This document shows positions 1 to 8,001 of a DNA stretch of 51,067 bases, piece by piece. Source of the DNA: Clostridiales bacterium UBA7103 (GTDB lineage: Bacteria > Bacillota > Clostridia > Oscillospirales > Oscillospiraceae); NCBI GenBank assembly GCA_002493305.1, contig DKYJ01000058.1, positions 1-51,067 of the forward strand, in the 5' to 3' direction. Position numbers and translations under genes: made by a program. How positions within the stretch are numbered: the first letter of the stretch is position 1; each line of letters opens with the position of its first letter. The notes beneath the pieces were generated by a model. It was not told the DNA's origin and searched no databases. It saw only the letters and a program-made list of their open reading frames with translations.

Positions 1-174
1 AAGTTCTGTTTCGCTGCTTCCAACTTCCGGCCGGAGCCGGGAGGCCTGCAATCCGCAGATTCAAATCGGCATCCCTTATAAGAGATGTGGGTTTAATGAG
101 CCACAAAGGTCAAAGACGACACGCACACAGCAGGAATCCGCCCGACGGCTGTCCGCCGGGTATCTGACAGATTT
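1..174 (-). ncRNA. ssrS: probable 6S RNA (may run past the window edge)
   Basis: Read on the minus strand, this stretch downstream of the DUF1292 gene has no credible protein and is rich in pairing. The 5' side holds a 7-bp GC hairpin (about 141-158), the middle a 7-bp stem with a TATA loop (about 72-89), and the 3' side a GC hairpin near 28-45. The ends can pair (UCUGU at 167-171 with ACAGA at 5-9). It carries GTGTGCGTG followed by UUUGACC; a UUUGACC-type segment is the template for product RNA in Bacillus 6S-1, as I remember it. A TATAAA at about 173-178 could be the -10. The 6S identity rests on this resemblance and on size (about 170 nt), not on a covariance search. Other structured RNAs are possible. 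Confidence 0.55.
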
Positions 175-197
175 ATATGCCCGCAGGCGGCAGGATA

Positions 198-485
198 TTA
201 CTCTCCGTCATCCTCATCGTCAAACAGCAGCACCATAAAATGCTCATACACATCCTGAAGCTGCTCTTCATCATCAATGGACTCAAACAGCTCATCGCCA
301 TTTTCGTCCAGCACGGAGCGGAGAATTATCATACCGTAATCCGGGTCATTCTCGTCCATATCCGCCGGCAGGAAGGCCACATAGCTCTCGCCGTTATAAT
401 CCATGGAGTCCAGCACTTCAAGCTCAAACTCCTGGCCGTCATCGTCTATAATGGTGATAAAATCATTGCCATATTCTTCGCTCAT
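198..485 (-). CDS. DUF1292 family protein
   Basis: A 95-residue, very acidic protein whose layout (FITIIDDDGQEFELEVLD, then YVAFLP, then a hydrophobic strand IILRSVLDENGD, and an acidic C-terminus) matches the DUF1292/YrzB family common in Firmicutes. The family has no established biochemical role; in many Firmicutes it sits near the Holliday junction resolvase YqgF and alanyl-tRNA synthetase genes, which are not visible here. A clear GGAGG lies just before the ATG. It is the last protein gene before the probable 6S RNA and follows the BofC-like gene on the same strand at 68 bp. Family call is confident, function unknown. Confidence 0.85.
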   Translation of the reverse strand: MSEEYGNDFITIIDDDGQEFELEVLDSMDYNGESYVAFLPADMDENDPDYGMIILRSVLDENGDELFESIDDEEQLQDVYEHFMVLLFDDEDDGE

Positions 486-553
486 AGAGTAAAACCTCCA
501 ATGTCCTTGTCTGGTTGTATTTTACCCTATCCCATGCAAGAAATCAACAGTTT

Positions 554-895
554 TTATGAGCCAAGATCCTCCAAAAGCATCAGCAGCTCCCGCCTGTCTT
601 TGGCGGGCAGCCCGGCCTCTACCATGGCTTTATCCGCATCCCGCAGGCAGCTGAGCTCTATGCCGGTGACCATAAGGGGATTTTTGCTCTTCTTGTCCTG
701 ATACACCGCCACATACTCCCCGTCGGAGCGCAGAAAGAACTTGGCCGCGTCCTCTCCGGCTTTGTAGCGGGCGTATATTTCGGTTGGCAGGTCTGCCTTC
801 GCGGCAGGCCTGAGCGTTTTGAGCGCGGCGCTGCCAGTGGCTATGGCCGCCCCCGCCAGCAGGCACAGTACAATGACCTTGAGCTTTATATTCAT
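554..895 (-). CDS. membrane-anchored protein with BofC C-terminal-like domain
   Basis: A 113-residue protein with a single hydrophobic segment at residues 5-24 and no lipobox, so probably an N-terminal anchor or uncleaved signal. The remainder (FFLRSDGEYVAVYQ, then a strand and short helix, ending ELLMLLEDLGS) follows the pattern of the BofC C-terminal domain: a beta strand 'YVAVY', a conserved 'I-L-Leu' step and a terminal LLEDLGS helix. In Bacillus BofC controls SpoIVB signalling during sporulation, but many clostridial proteins carry only this domain and are uncharacterised. GGAGAG precedes the ATG. Resemblance is from motif reading; a link to sporulation is only inference. Confidence 0.6.
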   Translation of the reverse strand: MNIKLKVIVLCLLAGAAIATGSAALKTLRPAAKADLPTEIYARYKAGEDAAKFFLRSDGEYVAVYQDKKSKNPLMVTGIELSCLRDADKAMVEAGLPAKDRRELLMLLEDLGS

Positions 896-966
896 CGCTT
901 TCTCTCCAGTGTGATTTTTGCATTATTATCCCACATTCAGGCAAAAATATACTTACCGAAGCCGCC

Positions 967-982
967 CTTAATTATTATTAAG
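967..982. repeat. AT-rich 16-bp palindrome between divergent genes
   Basis: CTTAAT-TATT-ATTAAG is a perfect 6-bp-armed palindrome between the divergently oriented BofC-like gene and the penicillin-binding protein gene, some 30 bp before the promoter motifs of the latter. It could be an operator or a small hairpin; nothing else identifies it. Confidence 0.35.
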
Positions 983-1011
983 GAGAAAATTTACATTTTT
1001 TACACCCCGGA

Positions 1012-1031
1012 TTGACAAGCTGTGTTATAAT
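1012..1031 (+). promoter_or_regulatory. probable extended -10 promoter for the PBP gene
   Basis: TGTTATAAT at 1023-1031 is a perfect -10 hexamer with a TGn extension. A perfect TTGACA lies at 1012-1017, only 8 bp upstream, too close to act as the -35 for this -10; the hexamer at the correct distance (1003-1008) does not match. The promoter is therefore called on the extended -10 alone. Confidence 0.5.
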
Positions 1032-1117
1032 ATCGAATCAGTATTGGTAGAATGTGTTATTATGCTAATATGCCACTATGTGGCTTTATTATGTATTAAG
1101 GAGGTGCTTGCATCAAG

Positions 1118-3388
1118 ATGAAAAAAGATCCCGAGCTGAAGTCGGAAGCTGAATCCCCGGAAACTGAAAGCAGCAGCGGCAGCGAAACCGCGAAAAAGGC
1201 CGGGCGCTTTGCCCTGAAGTTTGCCGGGGGCACGGTAGACGCCGCTTCATCTGTCGTAGGCTCCGTTTTTAAGGCCGTTTGCACCATATTGTTGATACTT
1301 TTGCTCACAGGGCTTATGTTTGCATGCGTTTTCGCCTATTATGTAAAGACCTGTCTTGTGCCGGAGCTGGATATCTCGCTGGAGGACTTTCAGCTTGGCC
1401 AGTCCAGCACGATACTGTATCAGGACTCCTCCGGCCAGTGGCAGGAGCTGACCCCTCTTGCCGGTAAGTACAAGCGCGTGTGGGTGGACTATGAGGATAT
1501 CCCCAAGTACATGGAGCAGGCCCTTGTTGCAATTGAGGATAAGCGCTTTTATGACCACAAGGGCGTTGACTGGTACCGCACGGCGGGCGCGTTTATCGAA
1601 ATGTTCGCCCGTATGGAGACCAGCTACGGCGGTTCTACCGTCACCCAACAGCTCATCAAGAACCTGACAGGCAACGATCAGGTCACCATTCAGCGAAAGC
1701 TGACGGAGATTTTCGGCGCGCTGGAGCTTGAAAAGAAGTACGACAAGCAGGAGATCATGGAATGGTATCTCAACGCGGTGTACTTCGGCGAGAGCTGCTA
1801 CGGTGTTCAGGCCGCGGCGGAGACTTATTTTGGCAAAAACGTGTCCGAGCTGAGTCTGGCCGAGTGCGCCGCCATCGTGGGCATCACCAACAAGCCCACC
1901 TATTATGATCCGTTTTACAGCGAGCAGAACAACAAAGAGCGCCAGGAGACGATCCTGCGCGAGATGTACGAGCAGGGCTACATCGACCATGAGACCTATC
2001 TCAACGCGGTGAATGAGCAGCTTGTTTTTACCCGCAGCCCCGGCGAATCATATGTGCAGGATATCTACACATATTATGAGGAAGTCGTCATAGATGATGT
2101 CATCAAGGACTTCATGGCGCAGAAGAATATAAGCCGTGACGCGGCTGCGACTCTGCTGTATAACGGCGGCTACCTTATATATTCCTGCATGGATATGAAT
2201 ATCCAGAACATTGTGGACTCCGTGTACACTGACCTTACCGCCATTCCCAGAGCAAGCGGCGGCAACGGCCAGCAGTTCCAGAGCGCCATAGTCATCATGA
2301 ACCCCTATGACGGGCGCATCGTCGCCCTCAGCGGCGGCGTGGGCGAGAAGAACATCAACTTTGGCCTTAACCGTGCCACGGGCACCTACCGCTCCCCCGG
2401 CTCCTCCTTCAAGCCGTTGGCCTCCTACGGCCCGGCGATCAATGAGGGGCTGATAACTCCGGAGACGCTGGTCAACGACTCCCCCTATATCCAGCTGAGC
2501 GGCACAAGCTGGTACCCCCACAACGATGGCGGCGGAAATATGGGAGTTCTCACCATTTTCCAAGCCCTGCAATACTCCCTCAACACAGTTGCGGCGCAGA
2601 TCATTGATAAGCTCACCCCGGAAAAGTCGTTTGAGTATCTGACGCAGCGTCTCGGCTTCACAAGCCTTGTGCCCGATGACTGCGCCTATGCCCCCATGGC
2701 TCTGGGTCAGCTCACAAACGGCGCTACCGTGCGGGAAATGGCTCAGGCTTACTGCGCTTTTGTAAATGACGGCACCTTCACCTATTCGAGAACTTATACC
2801 ATGGTCACGGATAACAAGGGCAATGTGGTGCTGGATAATACCCCCCAGACCATCGCAGCCTTTGACCCCAACACCGCCTACACCATGACCTATATGATGA
2901 AAAACGCCACCGAAGCGGGCACCGGCACCGAGGCTCGGCTTTGGAATATGCCCACCGCCGGCAAGACCGGTACCTCCGGCGAATACAAGGATCGCTGGTA
3001 CTGCGGCTGCACCCCCTATTACGTGGCGGCCATCTGGACGGGCTTTGATACCCCCGCAAGGATAGGCGTCAGCGGCAACCCCGCCGCCCAGCTCTTCCGC
3101 AAGATCATGACCCCCATACACGAGGGTCTGGACTGGAAGGAGTTCCCCATGCCTTATATCGGCGGCAACACCGGTATCTTCGGTCTGGACGACGGTGCGG
3201 GAGATGAGGATTACGCCGGCGAGGGCATCATCATCGACGATGACGGCAACATCATCAGCGGCGGCAGTGGTGATAACAGCGGCGGCGGTTCAGGCAATTC
3301 CGGCGGCATCATTGGCGGCGATGACCCCGGTATTGATGATTCCAACCCTGATGATTACCTTGGCGATGCGGACATTATCTTCGGCTGA
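1118..3388 (+). CDS. class A penicillin-binding protein (PBP1A-type glycosyltransferase/transpeptidase)
   Basis: A 756-residue bifunctional peptidoglycan synthase. A charged Ser/Glu-rich cytoplasmic tail is followed by one membrane span (about 52-76). The glycosyltransferase family 51 domain shows EDKRFYDHKG (catalytic Glu at about 140), GGSTVTQQLIKN and RKLTEIFGALELE. The transpeptidase domain has the SxxK box in SPGSSFKP (about 426-433), SLN in YSLN (about 486) and KTGTSG (about 616), so both activities look intact. It polymerises lipid II and cross-links the stem peptides on the outer face of the membrane. The last 60 residues are an acidic, Gly/Asp-rich tail of low complexity, probably disordered. 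AAGGAGGTG at about 1099 and an ATG at 1118 set the start. It begins a run of envelope genes. Confidence 0.95.
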   Translation: MKKDPELKSEAESPETESSSGSETAKKAGRFALKFAGGTVDAASSVVGSVFKAVCTILLILLLTGLMFACVFAYYVKTCLVPELDISLEDFQLGQSSTILYQDSSGQWQELTPLAGKYKRVWVDYEDIPKYMEQALVAIEDKRFYDHKGVDWYRTAGAFIEMFARMETSYGGSTVTQQLIKNLTGNDQVTIQRKLTEIFGALELEKKYDKQEIMEWYLNAVYFGESCYGVQAAAETYFGKNVSELSLAECAAIVGITNKPTYYDPFYSEQNNKERQETILREMYEQGYIDHETYLNAVNEQLVFTRSPGESYVQDIYTYYEEVVIDDVIKDFMAQKNISRDAAATLLYNGGYLIYSCMDMNIQNIVDSVYTDLTAIPRASGGNGQQFQSAIVIMNPYDGRIVALSGGVGEKNINFGLNRATGTYRSPGSSFKPLASYGPAINEGLITPETLVNDSPYIQLSGTSWYPHNDGGGNMGVLTIFQALQYSLNTVAAQIIDKLTPEKSFEYLTQRLGFTSLVPDDCAYAPMALGQLTNGATVREMAQAYCAFVNDGTFTYSRTYTMVTDNKGNVVLDNTPQTIAAFDPNTAYTMTYMMKNATEAGTGTEARLWNMPTAGKTGTSGEYKDRWYCGCTPYYVAAIWTGFDTPARIGVSGNPAAQLFRKIMTPIHEGLDWKEFPMPYIGGNTGIFGLDDGAGDEDYAGEGIIIDDDGNIISGGSGDNSGGGSGNSGGIIGGDDPGIDDSNPDDYLGDADIIFG

Positions 3389-3508
3389 CAGCTGTTGATC
3401 ATATAGCGGAAGGCGGGGCTTTCCCCCACATGGGTTTGAAAATCAACCCGTTTTCCGCCATGCGTCCCCCTTTTTTAAGCGAAAATCAGCGTTTACACTT
3501 ATTTACTG

Positions 3509-3537
3509 TTGACATTTTTGAACCATTGTGTTACATT
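3509..3537 (+). promoter_or_regulatory. sigma-A promoter for the 93-residue protein gene
   Basis: TTGACA (3509-3514), a 17-bp spacer, and TACATT (3532-3537). The start codon follows at 3567 with GGAGGTG at 3553-3559, giving a short leader of about 20 nt. Confidence 0.75.
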
Positions 3538-3566
3538 TTGGTTACGATTACTGGAGGTGCTTTTGA

Positions 3567-3848
3567 TTGGCAAAAACTTTGGAGTATAAGGGACACCCGC
3601 TCCAGCGGAAGGATAACATTATCTATTACGGCAGCTTTGCTGATAAATACATCATCATGCTGCAGATAATGGACACAAAAAAGGTGGGCGATATGGACGT
3701 CGCCAGCCGTGTGTCCGTCCAGCTTCAGCTCACTGACGATTCCATTAAATCCAGGGATCGTGTGGTTAAAAAGGCTGAAAAGGACGGCCTGTATTCCGCT
3801 ATGGATGTCGCCTCCGTCTGGCTTGAGCGCGCGCTTTCCTCCAGATGA
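3567..3848 (+). CDS. small conserved hypothetical protein
   Basis: A 93-residue protein starting at TTG (3567), chosen because GGAGGTG lies 7 bp upstream and a consensus promoter precedes it. The sequence (YKGHPLQRKDNIIYYGSFAD, IIMLQIMD, VSVQLQLTDD, then a helical KSRDRVVKKAEKDGLYSAMDVASVWLERAL) suggests a compact alpha/beta domain without signal peptide, membrane segment or cysteines, so it is probably cytosolic. I do not recognise a named family. The own promoter suggests independent expression; the gene sits between two cell-wall genes, which does not by itself define a role. Confidence 0.75.
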   Translation: MAKTLEYKGHPLQRKDNIIYYGSFADKYIIMLQIMDTKKVGDMDVASRVSVQLQLTDDSIKSRDRVVKKAEKDGLYSAMDVASVWLERALSSR

Positions 3849-3965
3849 TTTTTTGTATGTAAGCATCGAACAAATTGCCTTGCAAATTTATTCTCCGCTT
3901 ACATTGGTAATCGCCTTTTCCCCTATTCGCTCAGCCTCAGAAATATAGAAAGAGGATCTGTTTCA

Positions 3966-5633
3966 ATGCGCAAGAATACTTTTAGGACGGTCGTTGCCGC
4001 GGTGCTTATCTGCGCCATGCTCGTGATCCCCGCTTTCGCGGAGAGCGCGGTAGTAACCGGCAGCGGAGTAAACGTGCGTTCCGGCCCAGGGACAAATTAC
4101 AGACAGATAGACTGCCTGGATAAAGGCACTGTCGTCACCGTTACCGATCGCTCAAACGCCGATTGGTATGCCATCTCCTATAACGGGACTACCGGCTTTA
4201 TGTCCTCCCGTTACCTGAGTGTTACTGAGGATACCTCCTCCGGCTCCGTGGTGGGCGGGAAGCCCGGGTACATAAACGCGATGTATGTGTGCTTCCGCAG
4301 CGGCCCGGGTACAGGCTATTCAAAGCTTGGCATGTATAATTCCGGCAAGGAAGTCACTGTCACCGGTACCTCCGGGGATTGGACAGCCTGCGTTATCAAT
4401 GGCCAGTCCGGCTATGTTTTCAGCCAGTACATTTCCTATTCCGATTCAAACTCCGGCGGCAGCTATGAGGGTGACGGCCCTGTTTTCTCCGCCGTTATCG
4501 AGGTTCCCTCTGAGTCGCCCAGCGTTCCGCCCAGTGCCCAGCCCAGTGACGTTCCCTCCGGCGGCAATATTATAATCGGCGGCAACGACAACCAGAGCCC
4601 TGAGCCTACCGTCACGCCCGCTCCGTCAGATACGCCTACACCTACCCCTACACCTACCCCCACACCTACTGTCGTCCCAAGCCCTTCGGCTGATCCCGGC
4701 AGCAGCGGCGGCAGCGTAATAATCGGCGGCGGCTCATCAACGCCCGCCCCGACGCCCACGCCTACTCCTACTCCGACCCCGACGCCTACTCCCAGCACTC
4801 CTGCGGGGAGCAATAGCGGCTACATAAACGGAGATGACGTCAACTTCCGCACCGGCCCGGGTACGAATTACCGTATCATCGGCTGCTATGACCGGGGCAA
4901 GGCGCTCACCATCACCGGTACCTCCGGCGACTGGACAGCCTGCACCATTGACGGTCAGGCAGGCTATGTGTTCACAAAATATGTCGCCACAAACAGCGGC
5001 AGCACTACGCCTACTACACCGACCACACCCACGACCCCCACCACCTCCGAAGCGGGTTATATCACCGGCAACAATGTGCGCTTCCGCAGCGCCCCATCCA
5101 CCGGCGCCGGTATTCTGGGTGAGCTGTTTTACGGCAATGTCGTCACCATCACGGGCACTTCCGGGGATTGGACGCAGGTGACCTATAACGGTAAGTCCGG
5201 ATATGTATTCAGCCAGTATGTCGCCAAGGGCACCTACACCCCGCCCACAAGCTCCGGCGGCTCCGCCACCGGCCGCGAGATCGCGGATTACGCGCTCCAG
5301 TTTGTCGGTTATAACTACACCTGGGGTGGCACCTCTCCCAGCACCGGCTTTGACTGCTCCGGTCTTATGTACTATGTGTACAAGCAGTTTGGCTACACGC
5401 TCAACCGCGTGGCGGCTGATCAGGCGCGCAACGGTGTGCATGTGGAGCCCTCGGATCTCCAGCCCGGCGACCTGCTCTGCTTCTACTCCGGCGGCGATTA
5501 TATCGGCCATGTTGGTATGTACATCGGCAACAATATGTTTGTCCACGCGGCAAACTCCACCGCCGGCGTCATCACTTCCCAGCTGTCCGGTTATTACGCC
5601 ACCCGCGGCTACGAGGCGCGCCGTATCGTATGA
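3966..5633 (+). CDS. secreted cell-wall endopeptidase: four SH3b repeats plus NlpC/P60
   Basis: A 555-residue exported protein. The signal peptide (residues 1-26, ending AFA) is followed by two bacterial SH3 domains with the 'VNVRSGPGTNY' and 'CFRSGPGTGY' signatures, a Pro/Thr-rich linker (about 175-280) made of PTPT runs, two further SH3b domains, a TPTTPTT spacer, and a C-terminal NlpC/P60 domain. The catalytic triad is visible: Cys464 in FDCSG, His515 in GHVGMYIG, and His527 in VHAANS. Such enzymes cleave gamma-D-Glu-diamino acid bonds in peptidoglycan stem peptides while SH3b domains hold the wall. AGAGGAT lies just before the ATG. A perfect terminator follows, so it ends its transcript. 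Likely role is wall turnover or cell separation. Confidence 0.93.
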   Translation: MRKNTFRTVVAAVLICAMLVIPAFAESAVVTGSGVNVRSGPGTNYRQIDCLDKGTVVTVTDRSNADWYAISYNGTTGFMSSRYLSVTEDTSSGSVVGGKPGYINAMYVCFRSGPGTGYSKLGMYNSGKEVTVTGTSGDWTACVINGQSGYVFSQYISYSDSNSGGSYEGDGPVFSAVIEVPSESPSVPPSAQPSDVPSGGNIIIGGNDNQSPEPTVTPAPSDTPTPTPTPTPTPTVVPSPSADPGSSGGSVIIGGGSSTPAPTPTPTPTPTPTPTPSTPAGSNSGYINGDDVNFRTGPGTNYRIIGCYDRGKALTITGTSGDWTACTIDGQAGYVFTKYVATNSGSTTPTTPTTPTTPTTSEAGYITGNNVRFRSAPSTGAGILGELFYGNVVTITGTSGDWTQVTYNGKSGYVFSQYVAKGTYTPPTSSGGSATGREIADYALQFVGYNYTWGGTSPSTGFDCSGLMYYVYKQFGYTLNRVAADQARNGVHVEPSDLQPGDLLCFYSGGDYIGHVGMYIGNNMFVHAANSTAGVITSQLSGYYATRGYEARRIV

Positions 5634-5670
5634 CCTGACGGTACTGGCAGAATGTCACAAATTTAACCTT

Positions 5671-5700
5671 CTCCCACGGCTTTTGCCGTGGGAGTTTTTT
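5671..5700 (+). terminator. intrinsic terminator after the NlpC/P60 gene
   Basis: CTCCCACGGC-TTTT-GCCGTGGGAG is a perfect 10-bp stem (5671-5680 with 5685-5694) followed by six T residues. Confidence 0.92.
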
Positions 5701-5745
5701 CACTTTTTACAAACTTCATCCAAAAACATTTTCACCCCCTTTTCT

Positions 5746-5769
5746 TTGACAGGCAAAAGGTGTTATAAT
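5746..5769 (+). promoter_or_regulatory. probable extended -10 promoter of the decarboxylase operon
   Basis: TGTTATAAT at 5761-5769 is a perfect extended -10. TTGACA at 5746-5751 is only 12 bp from the -10, shorter than a usual spacer, the same odd arrangement as at 1012-1031. The implied transcript has a leader of about 135 nt before the oadA start at 5912, with no riboswitch that I recognise. Confidence 0.5.
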
Positions 5770-5911
5770 AGACTAAAGAAATTTCGATATTTCTGGCCGG
5801 TGCCCAAAACTGCGGCCAAATATATGGCTTTAGCGTTTTTCTGCCCGGCAAAACCGTGTATCACCTTGTCAAACGATGCTATATTCAGCGCTTACAAATA
5901 AAGGAGGAACA

Positions 5912-7291
5912 ATGAAAATTCGCTTTACTGAGACTGTCCTGAGAGACGCCAATCAGTCCCTTATCGCAACTCGCCTGCCCTATGACAAGTTTGAGCCGAT
6001 TTTGGAGACTATGGACAAGGCGGGGTTTTACTCCGTGGAGTGCTGGGGCGGCGCGACCTTTGATGTCTGCCTGCGCTACTTGAAGGAGGACCCTTGGGAG
6101 CGCCTGCGCAAGATTCGCGCCAAGATGCCCAACACCAAGCTTCAGATGCTCCTGCGAGGGCAGAACATTCTGGGCTACAAGCATTACAGCGATGATATTG
6201 TCCGCCGTTTCGTCCGCGCGAGCGTTGAAAACGGCATCGATATAATCCGCATTTTTGACGCGCTCAACGATGTGAACAACCTCAAAACCGCCGTGGAGGA
6301 GACGGTGAAATGCGGGGCTGAAGCCTCCGGCGCTATCTCCTACACCACAAGCCCTGTTCATACGCTGAGTAAATATGTCGAGACGGTCAAAGAGCTTGCC
6401 GCCATGGGTGTCAGCTCCATCTGCATAAAGGACATGGCCGGCATACTCAGCCCCAAAGCCGCCTATGACCTTGTCTCCGCCATTAAGGACGCTGTCGACC
6501 TGCCCCTCGTGCTGCACACTCACTGCACCACCGGTCTTGCCTTCATGACCTATCTCAAGGCTGTCGAGGCCGGGGCTGATGTGATCGACACCGCTATCTC
6601 CCCCTTCTCCGGCGGCACCTCCCAGCCCGCCACGGAGACGCTGGAATATACCCTGCGCGAGATGGGCTATGACACGGGGCTGAACACCGACGCGCTCATT
6701 GAAATGGCCGATTATTTCAAGCCCATAAGAGCCGAGTATATCGCCGACGGCACGCTCAACCCCATCTCACTGACCACCGATACTCAGTGTCTCAACTATC
6801 AAATACCCGGCGGTATGCTCTCGAACCTTTTGAGCCAGCTCAAGATGCTGGGCGCGCTCGATAAGTTTGACGCCGCCCTTGCCGAAACTCCGCGGGTGCG
6901 CAAAGACATGGGCTATCCACCGCTGGTCACGCCGACAAGCCAGCTCATCGGCACACAGGCAGTGCAGAATGTGCTCTCGGACGAGCGCTATAAAAACGTG
7001 GGCGCTGAGCTCCGCGCATACTGCCGTGGCGAGTATGGCCGCACTCCCGCCCCCATCGACCCGGAGATACGCGCGAAGATCCTCGGCGGCGAAAAGCCCA
7101 TCGAGGGCCGCTATGCCGACACTTTGCCGGAGGATATCTTCCAGAAGGCGAAGGAGACCCTCGGCAGCACCGCGCGCAGTGATGAGGATGTGCTCAGCTA
7201 CATTGCCTTCCCTCAGGTGGCGGAGAGCTTCTTTGAGCAGCGCCGCGCCGCAGAGGAAAACGTGTGCAAATACAGCATTGAGAGGTTATAA
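5912..7291 (+). CDS. oadA: oxaloacetate decarboxylase alpha chain, carboxyltransferase domain
   Basis: A 459-residue carboxyltransferase of the pyruvate carboxylase/oxaloacetate decarboxylase type. It carries TVLRDANQS, WGGATFDVC, the metal-binding HTHCTTG and the lysine in CIKDMAG that is carbamylated in the family. It transfers the carboxyl group of oxaloacetate to biotin, releasing pyruvate. The protein stops after the conserved carboxyltransferase region and lacks the biotinyl domain found at the C-terminus of many OadA proteins; that domain is a separate gene two positions downstream. AAGGAGGAAC precedes ATG 5912; an in-frame ATG 36 bp upstream has no ribosome site. The type of carboxyltransferase argues for oxaloacetate rather than methylmalonyl- or glutaconyl-CoA. 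Confidence 0.92.
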   Translation: MKIRFTETVLRDANQSLIATRLPYDKFEPILETMDKAGFYSVECWGGATFDVCLRYLKEDPWERLRKIRAKMPNTKLQMLLRGQNILGYKHYSDDIVRRFVRASVENGIDIIRIFDALNDVNNLKTAVEETVKCGAEASGAISYTTSPVHTLSKYVETVKELAAMGVSSICIKDMAGILSPKAAYDLVSAIKDAVDLPLVLHTHCTTGLAFMTYLKAVEAGADVIDTAISPFSGGTSQPATETLEYTLREMGYDTGLNTDALIEMADYFKPIRAEYIADGTLNPISLTTDTQCLNYQIPGGMLSNLLSQLKMLGALDKFDAALAETPRVRKDMGYPPLVTPTSQLIGTQAVQNVLSDERYKNVGAELRAYCRGEYGRTPAPIDPEIRAKILGGEKPIEGRYADTLPEDIFQKAKETLGSTARSDEDVLSYIAFPQVAESFFEQRRAAEENVCKYSIERL

Positions 7292-7294
7292 GCC

Positions 7295-7615
7295 ATGACG
7301 ATGACATTTGGCGACGCCCTTATCTATTCGCTGCTGGGCCTTGGAGTGGTCTTTTTTGCTCTGGCACTGCTGATGGTAATAGTAAAGCTCATTACCTCTT
7401 TCGGCAAAGAAAAGCCGGCGGAGACTGTTCCCCAGCCCCAGAGCGCGGCGGAGCTCAAGCCTGCTCCCGGCGCTGCCGGTGAACTGAAGCTCTATGACAC
7501 CGACCCACGCACGGCTGCAATGCTCATGGCCATAGTCGCTGATGAGCTTCAGCTGCCCATAAACGAGCTTCGCTTCATCTCCATTCGGGAAATTAAGGAG
7601 GATAACGGGAAATGA
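7295..7615 (+). CDS. oadG: oxaloacetate decarboxylase gamma chain
   Basis: A 106-residue protein with one N-terminal membrane helix (about 8-30), an Ala/Pro linker and a conserved tail ending LRFISIREIKED. This is the pattern of the OadG small subunit, which holds the carboxyltransferase and biotin subunits to the membrane beta subunit. It begins 3 bp after oadA and its stop overlaps the start of the biotin carrier gene (ATGA), so translation is probably coupled. An alternative in-frame ATG lies at 7301. Family assignment is supported by context as well as sequence. Confidence 0.85.
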   Translation: MTMTFGDALIYSLLGLGVVFFALALLMVIVKLITSFGKEKPAETVPQPQSAAELKPAPGAAGELKLYDTDPRTAAMLMAIVADELQLPINELRFISIREIKEDNGK

Positions 7616-7992
7616 AATACAAGATAACTCTCAAAGGCAGAACCTATGAGGTCGAGGTAGAGCATGGCGAGGCTATGCTCGTAGATGAATACGACGCGAT
7701 AGCCCCTGCACCGGCTGCCGCGCCGGCGGCTGCTCCTGTGGCTGCCGCCTCCGCTCCCGCCGCCGCCCCTGCCGCCGTTGCAGGTACGCCCGTCACCGCC
7801 CCGCTGCCGGGGAACGTGCTTGAAGTCAAGGTCAAGCCCGGCGAGAACGTGAAATCCGGACAGCTGCTGGTGCTTATCGAGGCCATGAAAATGGAGAATG
7901 AGGTCTTTGCCCCGGCGGACGGCGTGGTAAAGCAGATACTTGCCCAGAAAGGCGCGATGGTCGCCACCGGGGATACCCTGCTTGTTATCTGA
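7612..7992 (+). CDS. biotin carboxyl carrier subunit of the decarboxylase
   Basis: A 126-residue protein made of a short N-terminal strand domain (MKYKITLKGRTYEVEVE), an Ala/Pro-rich swinging linker (about 30-60), and a biotinyl domain. The biotin attachment site is EAMKMENE, with Lys93 as the acceptor. It shuttles the carboxyl group between OadA and OadB. The gene overlaps oadG by 4 bp and stands 9 bp before oadB, fitting one transcript. A GAGGATAACGGGAA stretch precedes the ATG inside oadG. Confidence 0.93.
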   Translation: MKYKITLKGRTYEVEVEHGEAMLVDEYDAIAPAPAAAPAAAPVAAASAPAAAPAAVAGTPVTAPLPGNVLEVKVKPGENVKSGQLLVLIEAMKMENEVFAPADGVVKQILAQKGAMVATGDTLLVI

Positions 7993-8001
7993 GGTGTCGG
8001 G

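Noticed and set aside
1012..1017. TTGACA as an ordinary -35 for the PBP gene
   Set aside because: No -10 hexamer lies 16-18 bp downstream; the only good -10 is 8 bp away.
4600..4800. Short tandem repeats suggesting a CRISPR array or minisatellite
   Set aside because: They are in frame and encode the Pro/Thr linker of the NlpC/P60 protein; unit length is 6-12 bp without spacers.
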